Notes: generated from the sequence alone by a model not told the origin. A DNA stretch of 64,000 nt from Sagittula sp. P11 (GCF_002814095.1 NZ_CP021913.1:3258001-3322000), one strand, 5' to 3'. Positions 42,653-52,440 are shown, counted from the stretch's first letter. A program made the numbers and translations.

Positions 42653-43528
42653 TCAGTTGGTCAGTGCCGCGCGCACGTCGGTGTACCAGCCTTCGTCCTT
42701 CGACGCGGCGAGCCATGCGTCGTAGGCTTCCTGGCTGACCACCTTGACGGTGATCGGCATATAGGCGTGGGCGATCCCGCAGAGTTCCGAGCACTGGCCG
42801 AAGTAGACGCCTTCGCGCTCCGGGGTGAACCACAGCTCTGCGAGGCGGCCGGGGACCGCGTCCTGCTTCACGCCGAAGGCCGGGATGGTCCACGAGTGGA
42901 TCACGTCGGCGCCGGTGACCTGCATCACGATGGTCTTGCCGACCGGCACGACAACGGCGGTGTCGGTGGCCAGCAGCCACTCGTCCTTGGTGTAGCCGGC
43001 GTCGGTCAGCATGGTCTGCACGTCTTCGGAGTAGCGGTTGTCGCCGCCGGTCGCCGGGGAGCCGATCATGTAGCTGTCGTAGGCGAGGTCCTCACCCACG
43101 TACTCGTAGCCCCAGTACCACTGGTAGCCGGTCACCTTGATGGTGATGTCGCCTTCCGGGATTTCCTGCTGCTTGAACAGCACCGGCAGGGAGAAGGCAC
43201 CGATGAACACGAGGATCACGATGGGGCCGATGGTCCAGGCGATCTCCAGCGGGGAGTTGTGCGTGAAGGTGCCCGGCGTCTTGTTGGCCTTCTGGTTGTA
43301 GCGCACCACGATGAAGGCGAGCAGGGCAACCACCAGCAGGCAGATCGCGGTGATGATCACCAGGATCATGCCGTCGAGCCACTGAAGGTCACGCGCCAGT
43401 TCCGTGGAGGCCGGCTGGAAACCCATGCCACCCTGGTGCGGGCGGCCCACAACGGGCAGGTCCTGCGCCAAGGCCGGCGCGGCGACAAAGGCGCTGAGTA
43501 GGCCCGTCATCATCGTCTTGAAGGTCAT
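42653..43528 (-). CDS. ctaC: Cytochrome c oxidase subunit II
   Basis: A 291-residue protein with a signal peptide ([15 protein letters not shown]), two helices ([42 protein letters not shown]) and the periplasmic CuA domain. CuA ligands are complete: His in [14 protein letters not shown], and Cys, Glu, Cys, His and Met in [18 protein letters not shown]. It is the first gene of the minus-strand oxidase operon. The divergent region to tldD carries an FNR-type box 188 bp upstream of its ATG. Confidence 0.96.
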   Translation of the reverse strand: MTFKTMMTGLLSAFVAAPALAQDLPVVGRPHQGGMGFQPASTELARDLQWLDGMILVIITAICLLVVALLAFIVVRYNQKANKTPGTFTHNSPLEIAWTIGPIVILVFIGAFSLPVLFKQQEIPEGDITIKVTGYQWYWGYEYVGEDLAYDSYMIGSPATGGDNRYSEDVQTMLTDAGYTKDEWLLATDTAVVVPVGKTIVMQVTGADVIHSWTIPAFGVKQDAVPGRLAELWFTPEREGVYFGQCSELCGIAHAYMPITVKVVSQEAYDAWLAASKDEGWYTDVRAALTN

Positions 43529-43715
43529 ATGTCACCCTGATCGATTCGAGTTGTGCACGGGCCCGCCGACCCGGAATGACTTGATATACATGCAAAAAGG
43601 AAGCGCAGGCTGGCGCCCGTCCTCCTCCGCGGCATACCGTTGCGTTCTGGCGGTCTAGAAACCATATTCTTTCCACCCGTGAAAGCTTTGAGCTTGCGGC
43701 AAAGCGCCGCTTTAC

Positions 43716-43729
43716 TTGATCCAGATCAA
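43716..43729. promoter_or_regulatory. FNR/FnrL-type binding site
   Basis: TTGATCCAGATCAA is an exact match to TTGAT-N4-ATCAA, the consensus of FNR/FnrL. It lies between the divergent ctaC and tldD genes, 13 bp before the tldD ATG. Confidence 0.7.
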
Positions 43730-43742
43730 TCCAGAGGTCCAT

Positions 43743-45164
43743 ATGTCCGACGCACTTTTCCGCCCTTTCGAGACACATCTGGATCTTGATCGCACTGTAT
43801 CGCTGGTGCGGGAGGCTCTTTCCGGGGCCGAGGACGGCGAACTTTTCCTTGAGCGGCGGCGCTCGGAATCGCTGGTCCTGGATGACGGGCGGCTCAAGAC
43901 GGCGAGTTACGACGCCTCCGAAGGATTCGGATTGCGCGCGGTGAAGGGCGAGGTGGCCGGTTACGCCCATGCCACGGAGATCAGCGAATCCTCCCTCAGG
44001 CGCGCGGCAGAGACGGCGCGTCTGGCGGTGGGCGACGGCGGCGGCGTGATGGCCCCGCCGCCTCCGGGCACGAACCGCACGCTCTACACCGATGCCGACC
44101 CGATTGCCGGGGCGAGCTTTCCGGTGAAGGTGGACACCCTGAAGGAAATCGACGCCTTCGCCCGCGACCTCGACAGCCGCGTGGTGCAGGTGACGGCCAG
44201 CATCGCTGCCTCGCTGCAGGAGGTTGCGATCCTCCGTCCCGAAGGCGGCCTTGTGACCGACGTGCGCCCGATGACGCGGGTGAACGTGTCGGTGATCGTG
44301 GAACAGGACGGGCGGCGCGAGGCCGGAACGGCAGGCGGCGGCGGGCGCGTCACGCTGGAAGGACTGCTGGAGCCCGTCGAATGGCAGTCGAAGGCGCGCG
44401 AGGCGCTGCGCATCGCGCTCGTCAACCTCGAGGCGGAGCCTGCGCCGGCGGGCGTCATGGACATCGTTCTCGGCCCCGGCTGGCCCGGCATCCTGCTGCA
44501 CGAGGCAATCGGGCATGGGCTCGAAGGCGATGCCAACCGCAAGGGCACATCCGTCTTCGCCGGTCTGATGGGACAGCAGATCGCGTCGAAGGGCGTGACG
44601 GTGCTGGACGACGGCACCATCCCGGACCGGCGCGGCTCGATCACCGTGGATGACGAAGGCACGCCCTCCGGCAAGAACGTCCTGATCGAGGACGGCAAGC
44701 TCGTCGGCTTCATGCAGGATCGGCAGAACGCGCGCCTGATGGGCGTGACCCCCACCGGCAACGGACGCCGCGAGAGCTATGCGCATATCCCGATGCCGCG
44801 CATGACCAACACCTACATGCTGGGCGGCGATGCCGATCCGCAGGACATCGTGGGCGATCTGAAGGACGGCATCTGGGCCGTGGGCTTCGGCGGCGGACAG
44901 GTCGACGTGACCAACGGCAAGTTCGTATTCTCCTGCACGGAGGCCTACCGCGTGAAGGACGGCAAGGTCGGCCGTCCCGTAAAGGGCGCCACGCTGATCG
45001 GCGACGGCGCCTCTGCGCTTCAGCAGATCCGCGCCCTTGGCAACGACATGGCGCTCGATCCGGGCATGGGCAACTGCGGCAAGCAGGGGCAGTGGGTGCC
45101 GGTGGGCGTCGGGCAGCCGACGGTGATGATTGGCGGCCTGACGGTCGGCGGTGCGGGTGTCTGA
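43743..45164 (+). CDS. tldD: Metalloprotease subunit TldD
   Basis: A 473-residue protein of the TldD/PmbA family with the zinc motif HEAIGHGLEGD (HExxxH) near residues 252-262, and the family C-terminal block FVFSCTEAYRVKDGKVGRPVKGATLIGDG. TldD with TldE unfolds and cleaves small peptides, for instance in modified-peptide maturation and antitoxin turnover. AGAGG lies 6 nt before ATG 43743. The adjoining FNR-type box would cover the promoter or 5' leader. Confidence 0.93.
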   Translation: MSDALFRPFETHLDLDRTVSLVREALSGAEDGELFLERRRSESLVLDDGRLKTASYDASEGFGLRAVKGEVAGYAHATEISESSLRRAAETARLAVGDGGGVMAPPPPGTNRTLYTDADPIAGASFPVKVDTLKEIDAFARDLDSRVVQVTASIAASLQEVAILRPEGGLVTDVRPMTRVNVSVIVEQDGRREAGTAGGGGRVTLEGLLEPVEWQSKAREALRIALVNLEAEPAPAGVMDIVLGPGWPGILLHEAIGHGLEGDANRKGTSVFAGLMGQQIASKGVTVLDDGTIPDRRGSITVDDEGTPSGKNVLIEDGKLVGFMQDRQNARLMGVTPTGNGRRESYAHIPMPRMTNTYMLGGDADPQDIVGDLKDGIWAVGFGGGQVDVTNGKFVFSCTEAYRVKDGKVGRPVKGATLIGDGASALQQIRALGNDMALDPGMGNCGKQGQWVPVGVGQPTVMIGGLTVGGAGV

Positions 45165-45621
45165 CACGCCAGACCCGTTGCCCTGGTGGCACCCAGTGCA
45201 TGCGCCGGTGATCCGGCCAACACTCCGGCAGCACGGACTGGCCATTCTGGCGACGCTGGCCGCCACGCTGGGCGCCGGGATTTCCGTCGTGACGCTCGCG
45301 CTGATGGTCGCGACGGTCTCGGACCCCGCGGCGGGGGCGCTGGTTGTCGTTGGCTACGTGCTGGTGTTCTCGGTCGCCTTCACCTGGATCGGTCACCTGG
45401 CCGGGGCGTTCGTGCTTCACTCGCCTCTGGCGCGCGGCTTCGGCGGCTGGGGCGTGGCGATGCTGGGCGGTTTCTTCGTCGGTGCGCTGCTCAAGCCGGT
45501 GGTGGGCACGGGGCTGACGGTCGGGCTGGGGCCTTTCCTGGCCGTGCTGCAACTTGCCATGCTGCGCGTGATTGTCGGACGTACGGAGCGCGACCTGCCG
45601 GGTGACGGCACGCCGACCTGA
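45151..45621 (+). CDS. Membrane protein of unknown function
   Basis: A protein of about 155 residues with four predicted helices (LAILATLAATLGAGISVVTLALMVA; AGALVVVGYVLVFSVAFTWIG; GGWGVAMLGGFFVGALL; GLTVGLGPFLAVLQLAMLRV). No family recognised. It starts inside the end of tldD with GTG at 45151 or 45157, so it is translationally coupled to it. No strong ribosome-binding site is visible for either start. It may be a co-transcribed but unrelated gene. Confidence 0.6.
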   Translation: MRVSDTPDPLPWWHPVHAPVIRPTLRQHGLAILATLAATLGAGISVVTLALMVATVSDPAAGALVVVGYVLVFSVAFTWIGHLAGAFVLHSPLARGFGGWGVAMLGGFFVGALLKPVVGTGLTVGLGPFLAVLQLAMLRVIVGRTERDLPGDGTPT

Positions 45622-45738
45622 AGCTTTTCCAGGGCATGTCCACTGGCTGCGCACCGCGGGAATAATTCTCTCGCCAGAGTTTACCTTCGGTTAACCACCC
45701 TCACGCTATGGATGAAGGTGCAAGACGGCGGGGCCAAG

Positions 45739-46920
45739 ATGCGCGACGACAGCTACTCTTCCACTCACCCCCCACTCCCACCCACCACGGAAGATGCTCG
45801 TGTGGATTGGCTCCGCCTCTTGCGCTCACGCCGCGTCGGCGTGGCAACCTTCTGGCGGCTTCTGGGCGAACACGGCTCGGCCCGCGCAGCACTCGACGCG
45901 CTACCCGAAGTGGCGAGGGCCGCGGGGGTGGAGCGTTACACCGTCTGCCCCGAAAACGTGATCCTTGGAGAGATGAAGACCGCCCGCCTGTGCGGCGCCC
46001 GGCTGATCCTGCGCGGAGAGGCGGATTACCCGAAAGACCTGGCCGACCTTTCCGACGCGCCGCCGGCGCTGTGGACGGTGGGCGATGCGCGCGTGCTGAG
46101 CCGTCCGATGGTGGCGCTTGTCGGTGCGCGCAACGCGTCGTCGCTGGGGCTGCGGATGGCGCGCAACCTTGCCGAAGGACTGGGCGAAGCGGGTTATTGC
46201 GTCGTCTCCGGACTGGCGCGCGGGATAGATGCGGCGGCGCACCATGCCGCGCTCAGGACCGGCACGGTCGCCGTTCTGGCGGGCGGCGTGGATGTGCTTT
46301 ATCCGGCAGAGAACGCCGGGCTGGCGGATGACATCGTCTCTCACCACGGTGCGCGGATCAGCGAACAACCCATGGGCATGCAGCCGCTCGCCCGCCATTT
46401 CCCCATGCGCAACCGGATCGTCTCAGGGCTGGCCCGGGCCGTGGTGGTGGTGGAAGCTGCGGCAAAGTCCGGGTCGCTGATCACCGCGCGCGGCGCGCTC
46501 GACCAGGGGCGGGAGGTGCTGGCCGTGCCCGGTCACCCGCTCGACGCCCGGGCGGCGGGCTGCAACATGCTGATCCGCGACGGCGCGCACCTCGTGCGGC
46601 ACGTCGACGATGTTCTCGAGGCGCTGCCGCGGCTGGAGGGCCAGACATCGGCACAGGCGGAACTGGCCCTGCCGGACCCGGCGAGGGCGGGCATTGACTC
46701 GGTGAAGGCGCCGGAGCCCGAGACCCGGACCCTGCGCCAGACGGCCGATCTGCACACGCGCATCCTTGACCGGCTCGGACCGTCGCCCCTGGCCGAGGAC
46801 CAGCTGATCCGCGACCTCGGCGCGGCCTCTGCCCACGTCTCGCCGGCCCTCACCGATCTGGAGCTGGAAGGGCGCATAAGGCGTCAGCCGGGCGGTTTTC
46901 TCTCGCTTGTGCCACGCTGA
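45739..46920 (+). CDS. dprA: DNA-processing protein DprA
   Basis: A 393-residue protein. The Rossmann-like DNA-binding core has ALVGARNASSLGLRMARNLAEGL, VVSGLARGIDAAAHHAAL, VAVLAGGVDVLYPAEN and HFPMRNRIVSGLARAVVVVEAAAKSGSLITA, all canonical. The C-terminal part is a winged helix (LDRLGPSPLAEDQLIRDLGA). It loads RecA onto incoming single strands in natural transformation. ATG 45739 has GGGG about 6 nt upstream; an in-frame ATG at 45712 is the alternative. Confidence 0.92.
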   Translation: MRDDSYSSTHPPLPPTTEDARVDWLRLLRSRRVGVATFWRLLGEHGSARAALDALPEVARAAGVERYTVCPENVILGEMKTARLCGARLILRGEADYPKDLADLSDAPPALWTVGDARVLSRPMVALVGARNASSLGLRMARNLAEGLGEAGYCVVSGLARGIDAAAHHAALRTGTVAVLAGGVDVLYPAENAGLADDIVSHHGARISEQPMGMQPLARHFPMRNRIVSGLARAVVVVEAAAKSGSLITARGALDQGREVLAVPGHPLDARAAGCNMLIRDGAHLVRHVDDVLEALPRLEGQTSAQAELALPDPARAGIDSVKAPEPETRTLRQTADLHTRILDRLGPSPLAEDQLIRDLGAASAHVSPALTDLELEGRIRRQPGGFLSLVPR

Positions 46921-46976
46921 ATCAGCAGGCCTAAGGGATTACACTCTGCCATGTGGCGCAGAAGGGGCCCGAACTT

Positions 46977-47315
46977 TCATGCGTCTGTTGCGCCCATGGT
47001 CCATTGGCCCGCGACCGAGGCGTTGCCCGACCGCTGGCACAGGGCCTGCACCTCCTGCCCGCCGTATTCGAAGATATCGGGGCTGCGTTTGGGGAAGAGA
47101 TCGGGGGATGTCATGGTGCGCCCGTCCCCGCGCAACGGATCCAGTATTCCAAGGGCGACAGCGCCGACCACCCGCAGCCCATCGACCCGAAACAAAAGCG
47201 GCGCTCCGAAGACCTACCCGGCGTCGGGGCACGTCTCGACCATCCGATAGGCGCGAAGGCTTCTGCCGATTTCAGGGGTCTCCCGCGCGCCCCGGGGCAG
47301 GCGACGCAAGGTCAG
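46977..47315 (-). pseudogene. Possible degraded gene with an internal stop
   Basis: On the minus strand one reading frame is open from 47315 to the TGA at 46977 except for a TAG at 47214-47216. Around the stop the frame reads RAYRMVETCPDAG, stop, VFGAPLLFRVDGLRV, then ILDPLRGDGRTM and FEYGGQEVQALCQRSG, with GC-rich third positions like a real gene. No family recognised. It may be the remains of a gene between dprA and topA, or chance. The rest of 46921-47511 shows nothing else beyond the topA leader. Confidence 0.35.
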
Positions 47316-47511
47316 CTAGAAAGCGGGAAACCGCATGTCCGGGGCTCCTTTTTGCGGCGTTCAGCCAACGCCCGAACACCCCCGGGACAAGCGCGGCTCT
47401 TCCGCCCGCATTGACAATTACCCCTTGCACCCCACATCTAGCGCCGCGATACGCCGCCCGGAAAGCAGCCGCGCGAGGCCGCCAAGAAATCAGTAGAGGT
47501 AGCAGTCCCAG

Positions 47512-50196
47512 ATGCCCGTCGTCGTCGTCGAATCGCCCGCCAAGGCCAAGACAATCAACAAGTATCTGGGATCCGACTACACGGTTCTGGCGTCTTACGG
47601 TCACGTGAGGGACCTGCCTCCGAAGGATGGCTCGGTCGATACCGAACATGATTTCGAGATGACGTGGGAGGTCGCGAACGATTCGCGCAAACACGTCGCT
47701 GCCATCGCCGAAGCCCTGAAAACCGACGACAAGCTGATCCTCGCAACTGACCCCGATCGTGAGGGGGAGGCGATCTCGTGGCATCTGAAGGAGGCACTGA
47801 CGAAGCGCCGTTCGATCAAGAAGACGACAGAGGTCAGCCGGGTCACATTCAACGCCATCACCAAGGCCGCCGTGACCGAGGCGATGAAGAACCCCCGCGA
47901 CATCGACGCGCCGCTGGTGGAGGCGTATCTCGCCCGCCGTGCCCTCGACTACCTCGTGGGCTTCAACCTGTCGCCGGTGCTGTGGCGCAAGCTGCCCGGC
48001 GCGCGGTCGGCCGGTCGTGTGCAGTCCGTCTGCCTCCGCCTGATCGTCGAGCGCGAGATGGAGATCGAGGCGTTCAATCCCCGCGAATACTGGCAGGTGA
48101 AGGCACAACTCGCGACGCCGCGCGGCCAGACGTTCGACGCCCGGCTGGTCAGCCTCGCCGGCAAGAAGCTCGACCGCTACGACCTCGAAAACGCCACTCA
48201 GGCCGAGATGGCGGTGGATGCCGTCGCCAAGCGCAGCCTGAAGGTTCTGAGCGTCGAGGCGAAGCCCGCCTCGCGCAACCCGTCGGCGCCGTTCATGACC
48301 TCCACCCTCCAGCAAGAGGCGAGCCGCAAGTTCGGCATGGGCGCCAAGGCGGCGATGAACGCGGCCCAGCGGCTCTACGAGGCCGGGCACATCACATACA
48401 TGCGGACGGACGGCATCGACATGGCGCCGGAAGCCGTCAGCGCCTGCCGCGACGCCATCGCGGAGCGCTACGGCAAGGATTACGTGCCGTCCTCGCCGCG
48501 GGTCTACAAGAACAAGGCGAAGAACGCGCAGGAAGCGCACGAGTGCATCCGACCGACCGACATGACGAAGGACGCCGAGAGCCTGCGCCTGTCCGAATCC
48601 GACCAGCGCAAGCTGTATGACCTGATCTGGAAGCGCACGCTCGCCTGCCAGATGGAGGCCGCCCGGATGGAGCGGACCACGGTCGAGATCGGCTCTGACG
48701 ACGGGCAGGTCGGTCTGCGCGCCACCGGCCAGGTGGTGCTCTTCGACGGGTTCCTGAAGGTCTACGAAGAGGGGCGTGACGAGCCGGTCGAGGATGACGA
48801 CAAGCGCCTGCCGCAGATCATGCAGGGCGAGCCGGCGAAGTTCGACGCGGGCGCGCTCAAGTCCGAGCACGCGAAGGCGATGGAGAAGGGCACCGACCGC
48901 GGTCTGCCCGCGGTGCTGTCCGGCGACGGCGCGACTCTTGGCACGCAGAGCTTCACTAACCCGCCGCCGCGCTACACCGAGGCGACGCTGGTCAAGAAGA
49001 TGGAGGAACTCGGCATCGGGCGACCCTCCACCTATGCCTCCGTCATCACGACGATCCAGGATCGCGAATATGTCCGCAAGGAACAGAACCGTCTGTTCCC
49101 GGAGGACAAGGGCCGGATCGTGACGATCTTTCTGCTGAACTTCTTCAAGCGCTACGTGGAGTACGACTTCACCGCAGCGCTGGAGGACGAGCTGGACCAG
49201 GTCAGCGCAGGTGCCGAGGACTACAAGGAACTGCTCGCTAAGTTCTGGCGCGACTTCAGCGCGGCCATCGCCGAGACGTCCGACCTGCGGATCTCGGAGG
49301 TTCTGGACGTGCTGGACGAGGCGCTTGCGCCCCAGCTTTACCCGCCGCGTGAGGACGGGAGCGATCCGCGCATCTGTCCGAAGTGCGGGCAGGGACGGCT
49401 GCACCTGAAGACCTCGCGCACCGGCGGATTCGTCGGCTGCGGCAACTACCCCGAATGCACCTACACGCGCCCCATCGCGGGCGAGGGCGCCGAGGGCGAG
49501 GAGCGTCTGCTGGGCGAGGATCAGGGCGACGAGATCTGGCTGAAGGCCGGGCGCTTCGGCCCCTACGTGCAGCGCGGGGAACCCACGCCGGAGAACAAGA
49601 AACCGCCGCGTGCGTCCCTGCCCAAGAAGGGCGGCCAGTTCCTGCCGGGCTGGGATCCGGCGGACATGACGCTGGAGAAGGCGCTGACGCTGCTGACCAT
49701 GCCGCGCGAAGTGGGGATGCACCCTGATGGCGGCGTCGTGAGTGCGAACCTCGGGCGCTTCGGTCCCTACATCATGCACCAGCTCCCGGACGAGGAGAAA
49801 CCGGTCTACGTGAACCTCAAGGAGTTCCAGGAGGTCTTCGAGATCGGCATGAACCACGCCGTCGAACTGCTGGCGCAGAAGCGGGCGAACCCCGGCCGCG
49901 GACGTCAGACGGCCAAGGCGCTGCGCGACATGGGCGAGCATCCCGATGGCGGCAAGATCTCCATCATGGAGGGCCGCTACGGTCCCTATGTAAAGTGGGA
50001 GAAGGTCAATGCCACGCTGCCGAAGGACGTGGAGCCTGCGGACGTGACAATGGAAACCGTGCTGGAACTGATCGCCGCGAAGGCGAAGAAGAAACCGGCG
50101 AAGAAGGCCGCGGCCAAATCGACCGCCACAAAGTCGACCACGAAGAAGACCGCCGCAAAGAAGCCGGCGGCCAAGAAGGCGGCGAAGAAAGACTGA
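47512..50196 (+). CDS. topA: DNA topoisomerase I
   Basis: An 894-residue type IA topoisomerase. The Toprim domain opens with VVVVESPAKAKTINKYLG and has ATDPDREGEAISWHL; the active-site tyrosine is Y296 in HITYMRTDGID; GIGRPSTYASVI is conserved. A zinc-ribbon-like part CPKCGQG...CGNYPEC follows, then three topoisomerase C-terminal repeats and a Lys/Ala-rich tail (KKPAKKAAAKSTATKST and on). It relaxes negative supercoils. A GGAGGCGG/CCGCCTCC hairpin stands just after the stop. Confidence 0.96.
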   Translation: MPVVVVESPAKAKTINKYLGSDYTVLASYGHVRDLPPKDGSVDTEHDFEMTWEVANDSRKHVAAIAEALKTDDKLILATDPDREGEAISWHLKEALTKRRSIKKTTEVSRVTFNAITKAAVTEAMKNPRDIDAPLVEAYLARRALDYLVGFNLSPVLWRKLPGARSAGRVQSVCLRLIVEREMEIEAFNPREYWQVKAQLATPRGQTFDARLVSLAGKKLDRYDLENATQAEMAVDAVAKRSLKVLSVEAKPASRNPSAPFMTSTLQQEASRKFGMGAKAAMNAAQRLYEAGHITYMRTDGIDMAPEAVSACRDAIAERYGKDYVPSSPRVYKNKAKNAQEAHECIRPTDMTKDAESLRLSESDQRKLYDLIWKRTLACQMEAARMERTTVEIGSDDGQVGLRATGQVVLFDGFLKVYEEGRDEPVEDDDKRLPQIMQGEPAKFDAGALKSEHAKAMEKGTDRGLPAVLSGDGATLGTQSFTNPPPRYTEATLVKKMEELGIGRPSTYASVITTIQDREYVRKEQNRLFPEDKGRIVTIFLLNFFKRYVEYDFTAALEDELDQVSAGAEDYKELLAKFWRDFSAAIAETSDLRISEVLDVLDEALAPQLYPPREDGSDPRICPKCGQGRLHLKTSRTGGFVGCGNYPECTYTRPIAGEGAEGEERLLGEDQGDEIWLKAGRFGPYVQRGEPTPENKKPPRASLPKKGGQFLPGWDPADMTLEKALTLLTMPREVGMHPDGGVVSANLGRFGPYIMHQLPDEEKPVYVNLKEFQEVFEIGMNHAVELLAQKRANPGRGRQTAKALRDMGEHPDGGKISIMEGRYGPYVKWEKVNATLPKDVEPADVTMETVLELIAAKAKKKPAKKAAAKSTATKSTTKKTAAKKPAAKKAAKKD

Positions 50197-50208
50197 CAGA
50201 CCGGCGAC

Positions 50209-50228
50209 GGAGGCGGAAAGCCGCCTCC
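50209..50228 (+). terminator. Hairpin after topA
   Basis: GGAGGCGG-AAAG-CCGCCTCC, perfect 8-bp stem, no T-run. Possibly a weak or Rho-assisted terminator. Confidence 0.5.
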
Positions 50229-50349
50229 AACCGTCTGATCTGTTGCGAAAAAGCACTCACATTCGTGGTAAAGAATGTGTGATTTCCAAAACCCGCCACC
50301 CGCCTCCATGTTGCCCGCATCGAAACAGGCAACAAGGAGGGATCCCTTC

Positions 50350-50913
50350 ATGACGAAGTCGAGCATCACCCGGCGCAAGCTGCTGAACACCGGTCTCGTG
50401 GCAGGGGCCGCGGCGCTGATCGTCCCGGCCACGGCGCGTGCGGCGGACGTGCGGCGCAACGTCTCCAGCTTCGTGATGCAGGACTGGCGCGACCATTTCT
50501 CGGAGATCGGGAAAGGCTGCATCGTCTGCGATACCGAAAGCCGCGCGCTGCACTACTGGGCGGCCGATGGCGTCGATTACCGCATCTACCCGACCTCCGT
50601 GCCGAAGTCCGACGAGCTGACGAAGCGCGGCTATACGGAGATCGTGCGCAAGAAGGTCGGCCCCTCCTGGACCCCCACCGCCAGCCAGATGGAGCGTTTC
50701 CCTGACTGGAAGCCCGTCGCAGGCGGCGCGCCCGACAATCCGCTGGGCACGCATGCGATGTACCTGAGCTGGCCCGCCTACCTGATCCACGGCACCCATG
50801 ACACGCGCAAGATCGGGCGCCGGTCGTCCGACGGCTGCATCGGGCTCTATAACGAGAAGATCGCCGAACTGTTCGAGATCACGCCCATCGGCACGCAGGT
50901 CCGCCTGATCTGA
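50350..50913 (+). CDS. L,D-transpeptidase (YkuD), Tat-type signal
   Basis: A 187-residue secreted enzyme. The N-terminus SITRRKLLNTGLVAGAAALIVPATARA has a twin-arginine pair before the hydrophobic stretch, suggesting Tat export. The YkuD catalytic block is near residues 155-170: the His in YLIHGTHD and the Cys in SSDGCIGLYN, where the usual CIR reads CIG. It makes 3-3 cross-links in peptidoglycan or links lipoproteins to it. AAGGAGG, 9 nt upstream, supports ATG 50350. Confidence 0.87.
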   Translation: MTKSSITRRKLLNTGLVAGAAALIVPATARAADVRRNVSSFVMQDWRDHFSEIGKGCIVCDTESRALHYWAADGVDYRIYPTSVPKSDELTKRGYTEIVRKKVGPSWTPTASQMERFPDWKPVAGGAPDNPLGTHAMYLSWPAYLIHGTHDTRKIGRRSSDGCIGLYNEKIAELFEITPIGTQVRLI

Positions 50914-51075
50914 CTTGGGATCCGTGACTGGGGACCTCTGAGTGGGGTCCTGCCCTTTTTGCGCTACCTCCGAACCACCGGGACAACGCGGGCGTTGGTC
51001 CATGGTACGCCCCTGCACGGGCTCCTCCGGGAAGCCCGTGCCGACAAGGGGCACCCAACCAGAGGAGGATAGATC

Positions 51076-51609
51076 GTGACACGTTTCATGCTGACCACCG
51101 CCATGGCGGCGATGCTTGCATCGGGCGCCTGGGCCGAAAGCCACGGGGCCGCGATGGACCAGCCGGGGCAGACCGCTTCGGCCGACCTGATCAACACCGA
51201 CGACGAGAGCATCGGCACCGCCACCCTGACCGACGGTCCGGCGGGCATGCTGATCCATGTCCGTGTCGAAGGGCTGACACCGGGCAAGCACGGTCTGCAC
51301 CTGCACGCCGTCGGCACCTGCGAGTCCTCCGAGGGCTTCACCACCGCCACCGGCCATGTCGGCAAGGTGGAGGGCGGCCACGGCCTGCTGAACCCCGAAG
51401 GTCCGGAGCCGGGCGACCTGCCCAACATCTTCGTGGGCGAGGACGGCATCGGCGAGATGGAGGCCTATTCGACGCTCGTGGATGTGGCGTCCCTGCTGGA
51501 TGAGGACGGCTCCACCTTCATCATCCACGCACAGGGTGACGACCACATGTCCCAGCCCATCGGAGGGGCGGGCGACCGCGTCGCCTGCGGGATCATCAAG
51601 GGTCAGTGA
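51076..51609 (+). CDS. sodC: Cu-Zn superoxide dismutase family protein
   Basis: A 177-residue secreted protein with signal peptide TTAMAAMLASGAWA. Copper ligands by alignment to the family are H75 and H77 (HGLHLHAVGTC), H94 and H151 (FIIHAQGDD); C82 and C171 would form the disulfide and R168 lies in GDRVACGII. Zinc ligands H94, H102 and D114 are present, but the third His position reads Glu (PEPGDLPN where the family has xHxGDLP), so zinc binding may be weaker. The start is GTG with AGAGGAGG upstream. Confidence 0.88.
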   Translation: MTRFMLTTAMAAMLASGAWAESHGAAMDQPGQTASADLINTDDESIGTATLTDGPAGMLIHVRVEGLTPGKHGLHLHAVGTCESSEGFTTATGHVGKVEGGHGLLNPEGPEPGDLPNIFVGEDGIGEMEAYSTLVDVASLLDEDGSTFIIHAQGDDHMSQPIGGAGDRVACGIIKGQ

Positions 51610-51617
51610 CACAATGA

Positions 51618-51642
51618 GGGGGCGGTCGGTTCGGCCGCCCCC
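51618..51642 (+). terminator. Hairpin after sodC
   Basis: GGGGGCGG / CCGCCCCC, 8-bp stem with 9-nt loop, followed by GTCGCGTTG; no clear T-run. Confidence 0.5.
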
Positions 51643-51735
51643 GTCGCGTTGGGGCGCTACCATGACGCGGCCGCGTTGACTCTCTGCTGCAGAGCGGCGA
51701 CAACCTGCGTCAGTACCGCACAGGAGGGGTGTTTC

Positions 51736-52440
51736 ATGAAGAAGGTATACGGTTCGGCGTCCGAAGCGCTGGACGGCCTGTTGAGCGACGGCATGCTGAT
51801 CGCGGCGGGCGGGTTCGGTCTTTGCGGCATTCCCGAGCTTTTGATCGACGCCTTGGTGGAAAGCGGCGTGAAGGACCTGACGGTCGCGTCCAACAATGCG
51901 GGCGTCGACGATTTCGGCCTCGGCAAGCTGTTGGCGACCCGCCAGATCAAGAAGATGATGTCGTCCTACGTGGGCGAAAACAAGGAGTTCATGCGCCAGT
52001 ACCTCGGCGGTGAGCTCGAGCTGGAATTCAACCCGCAGGGCACCCTGGCCGAGCGCATGCGCGCCGGTGGGGCAGGTATTCCGGGCTTCTACACCAAGAC
52101 CGGCGTCGGCACCCAGATTGCCGAAGGCAAGGAAGTGAAGACCTTCGACGGCGAGGATTACATCCTCGAACGCGGGATCTTTGCCGACCTCTCCATCGTG
52201 AAGGCGTGGAAGGCCGACGATACCGGCAACCTCGTGTTCCGCAAGACGGCGCGCAACTTCAACCCGCCGGCCGCGATGTGCGGCAAGGTCTGCGTGGTCG
52301 AGGTCGAAGAGATCGTGCCCCGTGGCTCCCTCGACCCGGATCACATCCATCTGCCCGGCATCTACGTGCACCGGATCGTTCAGGGCGAACACGAGAAACG
52401 GATCGAACAGCGCACGACGCGCAAGCGGGAGGAAGCGTAA
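51736..52440 (+). CDS. scoA: 3-oxoacid CoA-transferase subunit A
   Basis: A 234-residue class I CoA-transferase alpha subunit. [16 protein letters not shown] is the glycine-rich CoA-binding motif; [14 protein letters not shown] and [30 protein letters not shown] follow. With subunit B it moves CoA from succinyl-CoA to acetoacetate or a related 3-oxoacid, feeding acetoacetate from polyhydroxybutyrate breakdown into metabolism; this fits the pha genes 4 kb away. AGGAGG 7 nt upstream supports ATG 51736. Confidence 0.92.
   Translation: MKKVYGSASEALDGLLSDGMLIAAGGFGLCGIPELLIDALVESGVKDLTVASNNAGVDDFGLGKLLATRQIKKMMSSYVGENKEFMRQYLGGELELEFNPQGTLAERMRAGGAGIPGFYTKTGVGTQIAEGKEVKTFDGEDYILERGIFADLSIVKAWKADDTGNLVFRKTARNFNPPAAMCGKVCVVEVEEIVPRGSLDPDHIHLPGIYVHRIVQGEHEKRIEQRTTRKREEA

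Noticed and set aside
43389-45266. Open frame of 625 codons on the minus strand
   Set aside because: Antisense to tldD and overlapping the ctaC start; no recognisable motif.
47272-50256. Long open frame (994 codons) on the minus strand opposite topA
   Set aside because: It is the antisense of a clear topA gene in GC-rich DNA where third-position bias opens the opposite frame. The translation is rich in Arg/His/Gly low-complexity stretches and shows no motif.
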